The notes: a model not told the origin generated them from the letters alone. A DNA stretch of 64,000 bases from Autumnicola patrickiae (GCF_031846525.1 NZ_JAVRHM010000011.1:1-64000), one strand, 5' to 3'; positions 1-9,352 are shown, numbered from the stretch's first letter. A program made the numbers and translations.

Positions 1-1202
1 GTATGTAAATTCTGAACACTTTTATTCAGGAGATCAATTCCCTTTGTCACAGTTAGGGAATCAATGTTCATAGGCGGAAATAGTACCAGGCTCGAACCCT
101 GTATGTTAATTAACAGCCCATGTTTAAGACAGCTTTCCTGTATTTTTGATGCGAATTCTTCATCTTTTACATCTATACCTATAGTAAGACCTTTTATGCG
201 TAATTCTATTTCTTTACCAAAATCTATTTTTGAAAGCTCCTCTTCAAAAATTTCGCTTTTGTCACTAATATTTTTAAAAATTTTGTCTTTATTCTTTAAT
301 ATATAATGCATGGTTTTAATCGCCACATCTGTACTCGTTGGATGCCAGCCGTAAGAGGAGTACAATCCTACTTTTCCTTCTACTTTTTCAGCCACTTCAG
401 GAGTGGTTATTACTGCTCCAATTCCTTCATGGCCTGCAGAAAGTGCTTTTGCCATTATCATAATATCGGGTTTAATATCATAATATTCAGTAGCAAAAAG
501 TTTTCCGGTGCGTCCAAAACCGGTAACCGCTTCATCCATAATAAGTAGCGTTCCATGTGTTTTACAGATTTCGGCTAATTTACTCATGAACTTTTCCTTC
601 GGAATTATCACTCCCAGATTAGAAACTATGGGTTCCATTATAAAAGCCGCTACTTCATTGTTCTTTAGCTGATCTTCAACTTTATTGAGAGCTTCTTCAT
701 TTAATGGCGTCTCAATCTTCTCACATTCCGAGAGGAGATTTGGAAATTTTTTCCTGTTAGAGGAGGAAGCAACGCTAAGGGCACCAATTGTATTTCCGTG
801 ATAACTGCCTTCCAGGGAAAGAAATTTTTTCCTTCCGGTGTACATCATCGCAATAAGAAGGGAAGCATCAACAGCTTCAGAACCTCCGGTTACACGAAAA
901 CTTTTACTCAGTTCACCCGGGGTGATATTTGCCAAAATTTCGGCAAGTTCTGTCCAGGGTTTATAGTAAAAATTAGGATACACATAGCTCGGCCGGTCAT
1001 TCTTTCTTAAAACATTTTCTATTTCTTCCTTGTCCCATCCAAGGTTACCTACTCCGGCACCTCCAAGGAAATCGACATATTCTTTTCCTTCGGCATCGTA
1101 AATAAAGCTCCCTTTTACCTTTGTCACCTCAAGCTCCATCACTGGTTTGCCTCTTCCAAAGAATTTTTTATCCCTCTTTCTTACATCTTCATGCACATTC
1201 AT
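1..1202 (-). CDS. Class-III PLP-dependent aminotransferase (3' end outside window)
   Basis: Reading from an ATG at 1202 gives MNVHEDVRKRDKKFFGRG and then an open frame to the window edge, so the C-terminus is missing. The fold-type I class-III pattern is visible: the MDEAVTGFGRTG segment supplies the PLP-contacting Asp, and the lysine in AKALSAGHEG is the expected Schiff-base residue. Family members move an amino group from ornithine, acetylornithine, GABA or diaminobutyrate to 2-oxoglutarate; the sequence does not let me choose a substrate. An A-rich AAAAAGG segment sits just upstream of the ATG. The gene lies downstream of purL on the same strand, but a terminator hairpin separates them, so it is probably transcribed from its own promoter in 1203-1286. 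Confidence 0.85.
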   Translation of the reverse strand, partial: MNVHEDVRKRDKKFFGRGKPVMELEVTKVKGSFIYDAEGKEYVDFLGGAGVGNLGWDKEEIENVLRKNDRPSYVYPNFYYKPWTELAEILANITPGELSKSFRVTGGSEAVDASLLIAMMYTGRKKFLSLEGSYHGNTIGALSVASSSNRKKFPNLLSECEKIETPLNEEALNKVEDQLKNNEVAAFIMEPIVSNLGVIIPKEKFMSKLAEICKTHGTLLIMDEAVTGFGRTGKLFATEYYDIKPDIMIMAKALSAGHEGIGAVITTPEVAEKVEGKVGLYSSYGWHPTSTDVAIKTMHYILKNKDKIFKNISDKSEIFEEELSKIDFGKEIELRIKGLTIGIDVKDEEFASKIQESCLKHGLLINIQGSSLVLFPPMNIDSLTVTKGIDLLNKSVQNLH

Positions 1203-1286
1203 AATAGATCCTTTTTTAGTTATTGATTTAAAAAAGATAAGAATTATTCTTCGGGATTTCTGTTAGAGGAAAGTAAATACGCTCAT

Positions 1287-1309
1287 AAAAAAAGCCCCTG
1301 TTTGGGGCT
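1287..1309 (-). terminator. Intrinsic terminator of purL
   Basis: On the minus strand AGCCCC-AAACA-GGGGCT forms a perfect 6 bp stem followed directly by seven T residues. It lies 22 bases past the purL stop codon and before the aminotransferase gene. Confidence 0.8.
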
Positions 1310-1330
1310 CATTTCTATAAATTCTTAAGA

Positions 1331-4300
1331 CTATGCTTTTTGCTCCAGCCACTCTCTCGCATTTACAAAAGCTTCTATCCATGGCGTAACTTCATCTTTT
1401 CGGCCTTTAGGATAATATGCCCAGTTCCACTGAAAAGTAGAACGTTCCAGGTGTGGCATCATAACCAGGTGCCTTCCGGTATCGTCTGTAAGCATGGCGG
1501 TATTGTGGTGCGAACCATTAGGATTGGAAGGATACGTATCAAAAGCATATTCCCCAACGATGTTGTAACGTTCTTTTGAATAAGGAAAACTAAATTTTCC
1601 TTCGCCGTGAGCAGCCCAGATCCCCAGTTTGCTTCCGGAAAGCGATTCTAGCATCACCGATTTGTTTTCCCTTATTTCTACTGAAGTAAAGGTACATTCA
1701 AATTTTCCGGAGTCATTATGAAGCATTTTTGGTTTTTCTTTATGATCTGGATTTATAAGCCCCAGTTCAATAAAGAGCTGGCAGCCATTACAAACCCCAA
1801 TAGAAAGGGTGTCATCTCTTTTAAAGAAATTATCCAAAGCAGTTTTTGCCTTTTCATTATAAAGAAAAGCTCCTGCCCAGCCTTTGGCACTTCCCAGTAC
1901 ATCAGAATTTGAGAAGCCGCCTACCGCAGCAATAAATTTAATGTCTTCCAAAGTTTCCCGGCCGCTAATAAGATCAGTCATATGAACGTCTTTCACATCG
2001 AATCCGGCGAGGTACATTGCTCTGGCCATCTCCCGTTCAGAATTTGATCCTTTTTCCCGGATAATTGCCGCTTTTATTCTTCCTCCCCCGGCCCCTCCGA
2101 AGGAGGGAAGCTTTCCGGTAAAATCTGCCGGAAATTTGAATTCCAGCGGCTGATTTTTGTAGTTATTAAACCGTTCTGTAGCTTTATCCTTTCCGCTTTG
2201 TTTCTGATCCAGTAAAAATGAAGTTCTGTACCAGACATCCCTTAATTCTGAAATATTGAAATTCAGGTTTTCTGTTCCGTTCTTGATTTTAAGCTCGTTT
2301 CCTTCAGTTGCACGACCAATCTTAAAGAACTCGATATTATTTTCAGCTAAAACTTTTTCAGCTAAATCCTCTTTTGACTGGAAAACAATTCCGCAGTTTT
2401 CATTAAACAGAAGTTTTACCGTATCCTTCTCATTTAAAGCTGAAAGATCAAGCTCTGCCCCTAAATTCACATCGGCAAAACACATTTCTAATAATGTCGT
2501 AATCAACCCGCCCGAAGCTACATCATGACCGGCAACGATCATTTCCTTCTTGATAAGCGCCTGGATATTATAGAAAATATCGGCGAATTTCTGGTCATCT
2601 TTTATGGTTGGTACTTCATTGCCCACTTTGTTCAGGATTTGGGCAAAAGAGGAGCCTCCAAGTTTAAAAGAATCCTGGGATAAGTTAATATAGTAAATGT
2701 CGCCTGCATCTTTTTCGAGCACAGGTTCCACAACTTTAGTCACATCGTCACAATGCCCGGCAGCCGAAATAATCACGGTTCCCGGAGAAAGCACTTCGCT
2801 GTCTTTGTACTTTTGCTTCATCGAAAGCGAATCTTTTCCCGTAGGCACATTTATTCCCAAAGCAATCGCAAAATCTGAAACTCCCTGTACCGCCTCGTAT
2901 AAACGAGCATCCTCACCTTCATTATTACAAGGCCACATCCAGTTTGCCGAAAGGGAAACAGATTTTAATCCTTTTTCCAGCGGCGCCCAAATGATGTTTG
3001 AAAGCGCTTCGCCAATAGAATTTTTGGAACCCGCAACAGGATCTACTAAAGCCGAAACAGGGGAGTGGCCAATAGAAGTTGCCACACCTTCCTTCCCGTT
3101 ATAATCCAACGCCATCACTCCGCAATTATTAAGCGGAAGTTGCAAAGGACCAGCAGTTTGCTGCTTCGCCACACGTCCTGTAACACAACGATCCACTTTA
3201 TTCGTTAGCCAGTCTTTACAGGCAACAGCCTCCAATTGAAGCACTTCCTGTAGATAACCTTTTATTTTTTCTGAAGAATATTCTAATCCTTCATAATTTC
3301 GTTCTACCGTTTTATCGGTCATTATAGTTTTTGGCGAGCTGCCAAACATATCTGCCAGCGCCAGATCCATAGGCTTTTCTCCGGAAGTTTTTCCTTCAAA
3401 AGTAAAGCGGTGGTCTCCGCTCACATCCCCAACTTCATACATTGGCGAACGTTCGCGATCGGCTATTTTCTTCAGCATTTCCAGTTTACTTTCGCCAATC
3501 ACCAAGCCCATACGTTCCTGGGATTCGTTGCCAATAATTTCTTTTGCTGAAAGAGTTGGATCCCCTACAGGAAGTTTTTCTAAATCAATTTTTCCGCCGG
3601 TTTCTTCTACCAGTTCACTAAGGCAGTTTAAATGTCCGCCCGCACCGTGATCATGGATGGAAACGATTGGATTTTCTTCGCTTTCCACCATTCCGCGGAT
3701 TGCGTTGGCCGCACGTTTTTGCATTTCGGGGTTTGCACGTTGCACGGCGTTAAGTTCGATTCCGCTGGCAAATTCTCCGGTATCTGCGGAAGATACCGCA
3801 GCACCGCCCATTCCAATCCGGTAATTTTCACCACCAAGTATTACTATTTTATCTCCTTTCTTCGGTATATCTTTTTGTGCCTGGTCTGCTTTGCCATAAC
3901 CAACACCACCGGCCATCATAATCACCTTATCGTAACCCAATTGCCGCTCATGCTCACTATGTTCAAAGGTGAGTACAGAACCGGAAATTAAAGGTTGCCC
4001 AAATTTATTCCCGAAATCTGAAGCTCCGTTGGAAGCTTTTATCAGAATATCCATCGGAGTCTGGTACAGCCATTCCCGCTCTTTCATCCCTTTTTCCCAA
4101 CTGCGGTTTTCTTCCAATCTTGAATAGGAAGTCATATAAACCGCGGTTCCGGCAAGAGGCAAAGAACCTTTTCCACCGGCAAGCCGGTCTCTTATTTCGC
4201 CGCCGCTTCCTGTTGCCGCACCATTAAATGGTTCTACGGTAGTCGGGAAATTGTGTGTTTCAGCTTTAATGGAAATAACCGAATCAAAATCTTTGACCTG

Positions 4301-4999
4301 GTAATAGTCAGGAACGTCAGCCGACTTAGGTGCCCATTGTTCAATTCTCGGTCCTTTTACAAAAGCAACATTATCCTTATATGCGGAAACTATTTCATTC
4401 GGATTTTCTTCGGAAGTTTTTCTGATAAGTTTGAAGAGGGAAGAAGGTTTTTCTTTTCCATCAATCACAAAAGTTCCGTTGAAGATTTTATGCCGGCAAT
4501 GTTCAGAATTAACCTGCGAGAAACCAAAGACTTCAGAATCTGTCAGTTTTCGTCCCAACTTATCAGCTAAACCCTGAAGGTAAGCTACTTCTTCAATATT
4601 TAATGCAAGTCCTTCTTTCTGGTTATATGCTTCGATATCATCCACCTCAATTATTGGTTCGGGATTTATATGGATATCAAAAATATCCTGGTCCAGTCCG
4701 TTGTATTTTTGCGAAAGCATAGGATCAAAATCGGAGAAATTTTCATCTACCTTCAGGAATTCTTCAATCCTTACAATACCTTCAATTCCCATATTTTGGG
4801 TAATTTCCACGGCATTTGTACTCCACGGAGTGATCATTGCGGCACGCGGACCAACAAAAAAATCTGCCAGAGCAGATTTGTTATATTTTTTTGCGTCGCC
4901 AAATAGCCAGTTTAATTTTGAAATATCTTGTGCAGAAAGGTTGTTGTGCGTTTCTACTGCAAAAACCTTAGTAGTTTGGGTTCCGAAGAAAAGGATCAT
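1331..4999 (-). CDS. purL: Phosphoribosylformylglycinamidine synthase, single-chain (large) type
   Basis: This ATP-dependent enzyme converts FGAR and glutamine to FGAM in de novo purine synthesis. At 1222 residues it has the single-chain architecture (the Gram-negative/eukaryotic type) rather than the split PurL/PurQ/PurS form. Visible parts are an N-terminal PurS-like region (about 1-140), a linker with FSQVNSEHCRHK (about 160-180), the AIRS-like domains with KAETHNFPT and the GGSSFAQ-type glycine-rich repeat, and a C-terminal class-I glutaminase domain (about 960-1222). The glutaminase domain contains the nucleophile Cys in GVCNGCQ and the His of MMPHLERS. The chosen ATG gives a family-typical N-terminus. 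A TAAATTTG box lies about 30 bases upstream. All key residues are present, so the gene looks functional. Confidence 0.97.
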   Translation of the reverse strand: MILFFGTQTTKVFAVETHNNLSAQDISKLNWLFGDAKKYNKSALADFFVGPRAAMITPWSTNAVEITQNMGIEGIVRIEEFLKVDENFSDFDPMLSQKYNGLDQDIFDIHINPEPIIEVDDIEAYNQKEGLALNIEEVAYLQGLADKLGRKLTDSEVFGFSQVNSEHCRHKIFNGTFVIDGKEKPSSLFKLIRKTSEENPNEIVSAYKDNVAFVKGPRIEQWAPKSADVPDYYQVKDFDSVISIKAETHNFPTTVEPFNGAATGSGGEIRDRLAGGKGSLPLAGTAVYMTSYSRLEENRSWEKGMKEREWLYQTPMDILIKASNGASDFGNKFGQPLISGSVLTFEHSEHERQLGYDKVIMMAGGVGYGKADQAQKDIPKKGDKIVILGGENYRIGMGGAAVSSADTGEFASGIELNAVQRANPEMQKRAANAIRGMVESEENPIVSIHDHGAGGHLNCLSELVEETGGKIDLEKLPVGDPTLSAKEIIGNESQERMGLVIGESKLEMLKKIADRERSPMYEVGDVSGDHRFTFEGKTSGEKPMDLALADMFGSSPKTIMTDKTVERNYEGLEYSSEKIKGYLQEVLQLEAVACKDWLTNKVDRCVTGRVAKQQTAGPLQLPLNNCGVMALDYNGKEGVATSIGHSPVSALVDPVAGSKNSIGEALSNIIWAPLEKGLKSVSLSANWMWPCNNEGEDARLYEAVQGVSDFAIALGINVPTGKDSLSMKQKYKDSEVLSPGTVIISAAGHCDDVTKVVEPVLEKDAGDIYYINLSQDSFKLGGSSFAQILNKVGNEVPTIKDDQKFADIFYNIQALIKKEMIVAGHDVASGGLITTLLEMCFADVNLGAELDLSALNEKDTVKLLFNENCGIVFQSKEDLAEKVLAENNIEFFKIGRATEGNELKIKNGTENLNFNISELRDVWYRTSFLLDQKQSGKDKATERFNNYKNQPLEFKFPADFTGKLPSFGGAGGGRIKAAIIREKGSNSEREMARAMYLAGFDVKDVHMTDLISGRETLEDIKFIAAVGGFSNSDVLGSAKGWAGAFLYNEKAKTALDNFFKRDDTLSIGVCNGCQLFIELGLINPDHKEKPKMLHNDSGKFECTFTSVEIRENKSVMLESLSGSKLGIWAAHGEGKFSFPYSKERYNIVGEYAFDTYPSNPNGSHHNTAMLTDDTGRHLVMMPHLERSTFQWNWAYYPKGRKDEVTPWIEAFVNAREWLEQKA

Positions 5000-5030
5000 T
5001 CCTGGTTGTTTAATGATGTTTAAGAAAGGA

Positions 5031-5038
5031 CAAATTTA
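5031..5038 (-). promoter_or_regulatory. Candidate -7 box of the purL promoter
   Basis: On the minus strand the sequence TAAATTTG matches the Bacteroidota -7 element TAnnTTTG about 32 bases upstream of the purL ATG. I do not see a convincing TTTG -33 box at the usual distance, so the call is tentative. Confidence 0.3.
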
Positions 5039-5285
5039 GGCTTTTCAACTGAATTTTAATTGTTGGGAATTAGGAAATTTTTGATGTAGAGCGACAAGTT
5101 GAAAATGGCAATTATCGACCTCTAAAGAGAATAAAGAAGCAAGAGGCAAGACCGCTTCGCTGTCAGACAAAAGAGGCCTCAAATTTGGTAATTTTCAACA
5201 TCTACGTTTTTACCACGAACGCACGAATAAATTTTTAATGCTCCCGCAGATTACGCTGGTTATTAAAGAAATATGGTGATAGTTT

Positions 5286-5461
5286 CAAAATGGCAATTAT
5301 GGACCTGTAGTAATAATGTAGGGGAAGAATTCCTGCGAGGTTTTTAAAACCTCGTAGGTCTAATAAATTCAGAATATATAGGAAAATTTCGGGCAAAAAT
5401 CATACCTACAAGGTCAAAAAAAGACCTTGCAGGATAGCTCCAATATTGCAATTTTCGACTT
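5286..5461 (+). repeat. Compound repeat unit 1 (diverged)
   Basis: The unit starts with CAAAATGGCAATTATGGACC, carries the CCTGCGAGG.../...CCTCGTAGG and CCTACAAGGTC/GACCTTGCAGG palindromes in the same order as units 2 and 3, and ends in a degenerate motif copy at 5441-5461. Its inner spacers differ from those of units 2 and 3. Confidence 0.7.
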
Positions 5462-5539
5462 TAATTCACCAATGTTTCTCTGAAATTATTCGTGAATTAG
5501 TGGTTCTTTTCTTCAGAATTAGAAGACAAGAGACACTTC

Positions 5540-5753
5540 AAAAATGGCAATTTTCGGCCTATAGTAATAAACGGGAGAGGCAGGATTCCTGCGAGGTTTT
5601 AAAAACCTCGTAGGTATAATTAATTTCGAGCCATTATGGGAAAATTTCAACATACCTACAAGGTCAAAAAAGACCTTGCAGGATAGCAAAAGCATACGGG
5701 GTGCATTCCAGGGTATAAAAAAGATGGTGCTTGAAAATGACAATTATCGACCT
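5540..5753 (+). repeat. Compound repeat unit 2 (214 bp)
   Basis: This unit is motif, spacer, CGAGG palindrome, spacer, CAAGG palindrome, a 50-base tail, motif. It is nearly identical by eye to unit 3, including the tail from GATAGCAAAAGCATACGG to GATGGTGCTTGAAAATG, which implies recent duplication. Confidence 0.8.
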
Positions 5754-5824
5754 GTTTTGAAGTATGAAGTAAGAAGAAAAGGGACGAAGTCTTTTCTATC
5801 TTCTCCTTTTTAAAGACGGTGCTT

Positions 5825-6045
5825 TAAAATGGCAATTTTCGGTCTGTAATAAAGAACGGGAGGGGCAGGATTCCTGCGAGGTTTTTAAAACCTCGTAGGT
5901 ATAATTAATTTCGAGCCATTATGGGAAAATTTCAGGAGAAAACATACCTACAAGGTCAAAAAAGACCTTGCAGGATAGCAAAAGCATACGGGGTGCATTC
6001 CAGAGTATAAAAAAGATGGTGCTTGAAAATGGCAATTATCGGCCT
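5825..6045 (+). repeat. Compound repeat unit 3 (221 bp)
   Basis: This is a near-identical copy of unit 2 in the same orientation about 285 bp further on. The differences I see are a few substitutions and a short insertion (AGGAGAAAA) between the two palindromes. It is flanked by 21-base motif copies at 5825-5845 and 6025-6045. Confidence 0.8.
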
Positions 6046-6144
6046 TCAGTCTCACTACGAATCCACGAATTCTTTCTGATGCTCCCGTAGATTGCGCTGA
6101 TTTTCGCAGAAAATATTCTTGGGCTTCAGGGAATTCTTATCGCG

Positions 6145-6324
6145 CAGACCTGCAAGGTTTTTGATTCCTTGTAGGACTGATAAATTTCAGACTATTGCGG
6201 AAAACTTCAGGAGAAAATTACACCTACAAGGTCAAAAAAAGACCTTGCAGGATAATAAATGCGTTCCTGCTGCGCTTTATAGTAAAAGAAGAGGAGGAGG
6301 CTCTAAAATGCCAATTATCGACCT
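6145..6324 (+). repeat. Compound repeat unit 4 (diverged)
   Basis: Both palindromes occur in the usual order: CCTGCAAGG...CCTTGTAGG at 6149-6177, then CCTACAAGGTC/GACCTTGCAGG near 6223-6250. The unit ends in the motif copy TAAAATGCCAATTATCGACC at 6304. No motif copy is recognisable at its left edge. Confidence 0.65.
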
Positions 6325-6416
6325 TCAGTGTCACCACGAATTCACGAATGATTACTTCAAATATTCGTGAGTTAGTGGCTATTTTAACAACTCGAACTGG
6401 AGAAAAGGAGCCAAAT

Positions 6417-7631
6417 TTAACTCGTCTTTTCCAGCAAAGCCATATAAAATCCGTCGTAGCCGGTTTCTGAAGAAAGTAGTTTCTGGTCTTTTATCAACCT
6501 GAAGTTTTTTCCTTCTTCCCTGGCGAGGAATTTCTCTACTTGCTCCTGATTTTCAGAAGGAAGTACAGAGCAGGTCGCGTAGACCATTTTTCCTCCGGAT
6601 TTTACGATTTTGGAATAACTGTCGAGGATTTCAGATTGTGTGGCTTTGATCCTGTCGATAAACTCCGGTTGCAGTTTCCATTTTGCATCAGGATTTCTGC
6701 TAAGGACTCCGAGTCCGCTACAAGGAGCGTCGATTAAAACACGATCTGCACTATTGTAAAGCTTCTTAATTACCTTGGTAGTGTCAATTTCGCGGGTTTC
6801 GATATTGTGAGCTCCGGCACGTTTGGCGCGGCGTTTTAATTCCTTCAGTTTATTTCCGTAGATATCCAGCGCAATAATTTGCCCTTTATTTTCCATTAAA
6901 GCAGCAAGGTGAAGGGATTTTCCCCCGGCACCGGCGCAAGTGTCCACAACCCGCATTCCCGGCTCCACTTCAAGGAAATGGGCCACTTGCTGGGAAGAAG
7001 CATCCTGCACTTCAAAGAAACCATCCTGAAATGCTTTTGTTCTGAAAACATTGGCTCTTTCATTGAGTTCCAGGGCTTCAGGATATGCTTTTAAAGTGTG
7101 GGTTTCAATATTTTCTTTCAAAAATTCTTCCTTTAAATTCTCTTTGGAAGTTTTCAGCGAATTTGCGCGCACCACAACCGGAGCGGTATTATTCAGGGCA
7201 TGGATTTCTTTTGTCCATAATTCTTCGCCAAGTTCTTTTACACCCAGTTCATCCAGCCAATCCGGTATGGATTCTCTGTATTTTCTAATCTGGCTAAGGC
7301 TGTCAAATTTTCCTTTAATTCTTCGGGTTGGTGTATCTTCAATTTGTTTCCAGTCCGGCAATTCAACTCCGCGAAGGGTGGCCCAAACTGCGAACAATCG
7401 GAATAGATTTTCACGGGAAAAAGGTTCTTTTACTTCGGCAATTTCAGCATAAAGACGTTTCCACCTTACGATATCATAAGTGGTTTCAGCAATAAAACTT
7501 CTATCCCTGGAACCCCATCTTTTGTCTCTCTTCAAGGCATTTGCAATTACTTTGTCTGCATATTTTCCTTCATTAAAAATATCTGATAAAGCATCGATAG
7601 TGGCAAAAACCAAATTTCTGTGTAAGCGCAT
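6417..7631 (-). CDS. 16S rRNA (cytosine-C5)-methyltransferase, RsmB/NOL1-NOP2-Sun family
   Basis: A 404-residue SAM-dependent RNA m5C methyltransferase. The N-terminal about 150 residues look like the NusB-type RNA-binding region found in RsmB proteins. The catalytic half shows the SAM motif DTCAGAGGKSLHLAA (about 230-245), DAPCSGLG (motif IV) and YATCSVL (motif VI). These supply the two cysteines used for nucleophilic attack and product release. It most likely methylates 16S rRNA in the cytoplasm, though I cannot tell the exact base. The gene stands alone on the minus strand. Its 3' side faces the repeat array, where no clear terminator with a T-run is evident. Confidence 0.88.
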   Translation of the reverse strand: MRLHRNLVFATIDALSDIFNEGKYADKVIANALKRDKRWGSRDRSFIAETTYDIVRWKRLYAEIAEVKEPFSRENLFRLFAVWATLRGVELPDWKQIEDTPTRRIKGKFDSLSQIRKYRESIPDWLDELGVKELGEELWTKEIHALNNTAPVVVRANSLKTSKENLKEEFLKENIETHTLKAYPEALELNERANVFRTKAFQDGFFEVQDASSQQVAHFLEVEPGMRVVDTCAGAGGKSLHLAALMENKGQIIALDIYGNKLKELKRRAKRAGAHNIETREIDTTKVIKKLYNSADRVLIDAPCSGLGVLSRNPDAKWKLQPEFIDRIKATQSEILDSYSKIVKSGGKMVYATCSVLPSENQEQVEKFLAREEGKNFRLIKDQKLLSSETGYDGFYMALLEKTS

Positions 7632-7700
7632 AAAACTAATTTTTAAGGCTGCAAAGGTACGGTTTTTTGCTTCGGAAAAATTTATCTTTGAAGCAATGCC

Positions 7701-7721
7701 GAAAATGGCAATTTTCAGCTA
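7701..7721 (+). repeat. Isolated copy of the dispersed 21-base motif
   Basis: GAAAATGGCAATTTTCAGCT lies in the 110 bp gap between the divergent methyltransferase and BNR-lipoprotein genes. The core GAAAAT-GGCA-ATTTTC is a perfect 6+6 inverted repeat. Confidence 0.6.
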
Positions 7722-7741
7722 CTGAATAAAATATCCTGAAT

Positions 7742-8806
7742 ATGAAAAAACTACTTTGCCTCTTTATATTATTCATCTTTTCCTGCAAATCTGAAAATGA
7801 ATCCGAAACTACTTCCGAAGAAAATGAAAGAAGAAGCTTTATTTCTGATGTTGAGGTGCAGCCAATTTTGGAAGACGATTCCCTGAATGTCAGGGCGATT
7901 AAAGTTATTGGTAATAATCTGGCGTTTGCAGGAAATAATGGAGTTTACGGACTGTATAATTCTTCAGAAGGAAGCTGGAAAACGAATGTGCAGGAGTATA
8001 ACGGTACAACTCCCGAATTTAGAGCTGTGGCGAGTACAGCGAACGATTTTTTTATGCTGAGTGTGGGAAATCCGGCACTTCTTTATAAAACTGGGGAAAA
8101 CGGGGAAATGGAATTGGTATATAAGGAAGAAGGCGAAAAGGTTTTTTACGATGCGCTGGCCTTTTGGAATGACCGGGAAGGAATTGCCATGGGAGATCCT
8201 TCCGATAATTGACTTTCTATAATCATAACTCGTGACGGGGGACAAACCTGGAAAAAGCTGGATTGTGATATTTTGCCCAAAACTGAAGAGGGAGAGGCGG
8301 CATTTGCAGCAAGTAATTCCAATATTGCAATACAGGGAGACAACACCTGGATCCTTAGCGGCGGGATGAAGTCAAGAGTGTTTTATTCTCCCGACAAAGG
8401 TAAAAGCTGGGAAGTTTTTGATACTCCGCTTGTGCAGGGAAAAGCTACAACAGGAGGTTATAGCATGGACTTTTATGATGAAAATGTCGGGATAATAATA
8501 GGAGGTGATTATACTGCTCCTGAAGGAAATACGGGAAATAAAGCGGTAACTACAGATGGTGGAAAAACATGGGAATTGGTTGGAGAAGGGGAGGAGCCGG
8601 GATATAAAAGCGGAGTGCGGTATTTGCCAAATTCCGGTGGTGAGGAAATTGTTGCTGTAGGATTTAACGGGATTTCTTACAGTAAGGATGGAGGCGAGAG
8701 CTGGAAAAAACTTTCAGATGAAGGTTTCTATACCTTAAGATTTGTAAACGATTCTACCGCTTATGCAGCGGGAAAGGGAAAGATTGCGCTGCTGAAATTC
8801 AATTAA
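7742..8806 (+). pseudogene. BNR/YCF48-like repeat lipoprotein, interrupted by an in-frame TGA
   Basis: One continuous reading frame of 355 codons runs from 7742 to 8806 and is broken only by TGA at 8210-8212. The N-terminus MKKLLCLFILFIFSCKSE is a lipoprotein signal with lipobox IFSC. Before the stop the protein reads ...GIAMGDPSDN, and immediately after it continues LSIIITRDGGQTWKKLD. Asp-box (BNR) motifs such as TRDGGQTW, SPDKGKSW, TTDGGKTW and SKDGGESW follow, typical of an exported beta-propeller of the oxidoreductase/YCF48 type. The frame, codon use and repeat pattern are intact on both sides, so this looks like a single point change, probably from a TGC or TGG codon, or a sequencing error. 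Translation as it stands would give a 156-residue lipoprotein fragment. Confidence 0.8.
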
Positions 8807-8827
8807 AGTCGGAAATGTTTGAGGTAT

Positions 8828-8864
8828 AAAAAAATATTCCGGACGAAATTAATCATCCGGAATA
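8828..8864 (-). terminator. Terminator of the ECF sigma operon
   Basis: On the minus strand TATTCCGGA ... TCCGGAATA forms a 9 bp perfect stem followed by a run of seven T residues, 43 bases beyond the last gene of the operon. It lies between two convergent genes. Confidence 0.75.
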
Positions 8865-8907
8865 CCTACTAACTACTAACTAACCAACCAAAAACTAATA
8901 TTTTTTA

Positions 8908-9345
8908 TTATTTATTATTTTCTCTTTCACGATGTTTCCTCGCTCTATATTCCCTAATCAACTTTTTGTGAAATTCATCTTCGAGTCGATGTAGTTTTAT
9001 AATATCCTTAGCAGAGAAAATTTTCTTTAAGTCCTCGAAATACTGTTTTTTTATTACATATTCCTGCCGTTCTATGTCCAAATATTCAGAAAGCATTTTT
9101 TCGGCTTCCTGTCCATTAATACAGTCGGAGTCTATTAATTTATTTTTTTCTTCTTCATGTAGTTTCCATCTCCTGGATTCATATTCATTATAAACCGGCC
9201 AGAATTTTTGAGCTGTTTTATTGCTCATCTTCATTTCCTGAGTTATAAAAGCTGTTTTCAAAGCTTTTATACGCTCCTTATCTTCCTGGGCATTACTTTG
9301 CCAGAACCAGGAAAACATAAATAAAACAAATAAAAACTTTTTCAT
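8908..9345 (-). CDS. Secreted helical protein of an ECF sigma operon (Spy/CpxP-like in style)
   Basis: I chose the ATG at 9345, not an upstream one, because it gives a clean signal peptide MKKFLFVLFMFSWFWQSNAQ and avoids overlap with the upstream gene. The 145-residue product is rich in charged helix (KLHEEEKNKLIDSD, LSEYLDIERQEYVIKKQY). It contains the pattern KMSNKTAQKFWPVYNEYE, seen in small periplasmic proteins that follow sigma factor genes in flavobacteria. A sensing role for envelope state is inference from position and the helical character. The gene begins 7 bases after the stop of the membrane protein gene, so the two are co-transcribed. Confidence 0.7.
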   Translation of the reverse strand: MKKFLFVLFMFSWFWQSNAQEDKERIKALKTAFITQEMKMSNKTAQKFWPVYNEYESRRWKLHEEEKNKLIDSDCINGQEAEKMLSEYLDIERQEYVIKKQYFEDLKKIFSAKDIIKLHRLEDEFHKKLIREYRARKHRERENNK

Positions 9346-9352
9346 AATAGGT

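Larger units (their letters stand above)
5041..6416. repeat. Gene-free intergenic repeat array, 1.4 kb
   Basis: No credible gene lies here; the small open frames are formed by repeats. The region is a mosaic of four sequence types. First is the 21-base motif GAAAATGGCAATTATCGACCT and variants, at 5101, 5286, 5441, 5540, 5733, 5825, 6025 and 6304. Second is a palindrome CCTGCGAGGTTTT/AAAACCTCGTAGG. Third is a second palindrome CCTACAAGGTC/GACCTTGCAGG. Fourth are degenerate pieces of a CCACGAATTCACGAAT ... ATTCGTGAATTAGTGG stem-loop near 5463-5515, 6050-6075 and 6335-6385. Two near-identical compound units are annotated separately. The pattern resembles REP/BIME-type palindromic repeats. No transposase gene is present in the window. 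Confidence 0.8.

Noticed and set aside
1340..4906. Open frames on the plus strand across purL
   Set aside because: They are antisense shadows of a gene with complete catalytic motifs.
5041..6416. CRISPR array
   Set aside because: The repeats are palindromic, of mixed types, spaced at 70-290 bases with repeated rather than unique spacers, and no cas gene is nearby.
5519..6470. Several open frames of 74-91 codons inside the repeat array
   Set aside because: They run through palindromes and motif copies, have no conserved protein features and no credible starts.
8210..8212. Selenocysteine readthrough at the TGA in the BNR lipoprotein
   Set aside because: A Cys-like context made this worth considering, but I see no stem-loop with the bacterial SECIS shape directly downstream, and flavobacteria generally lack the Sec machinery to my knowledge.
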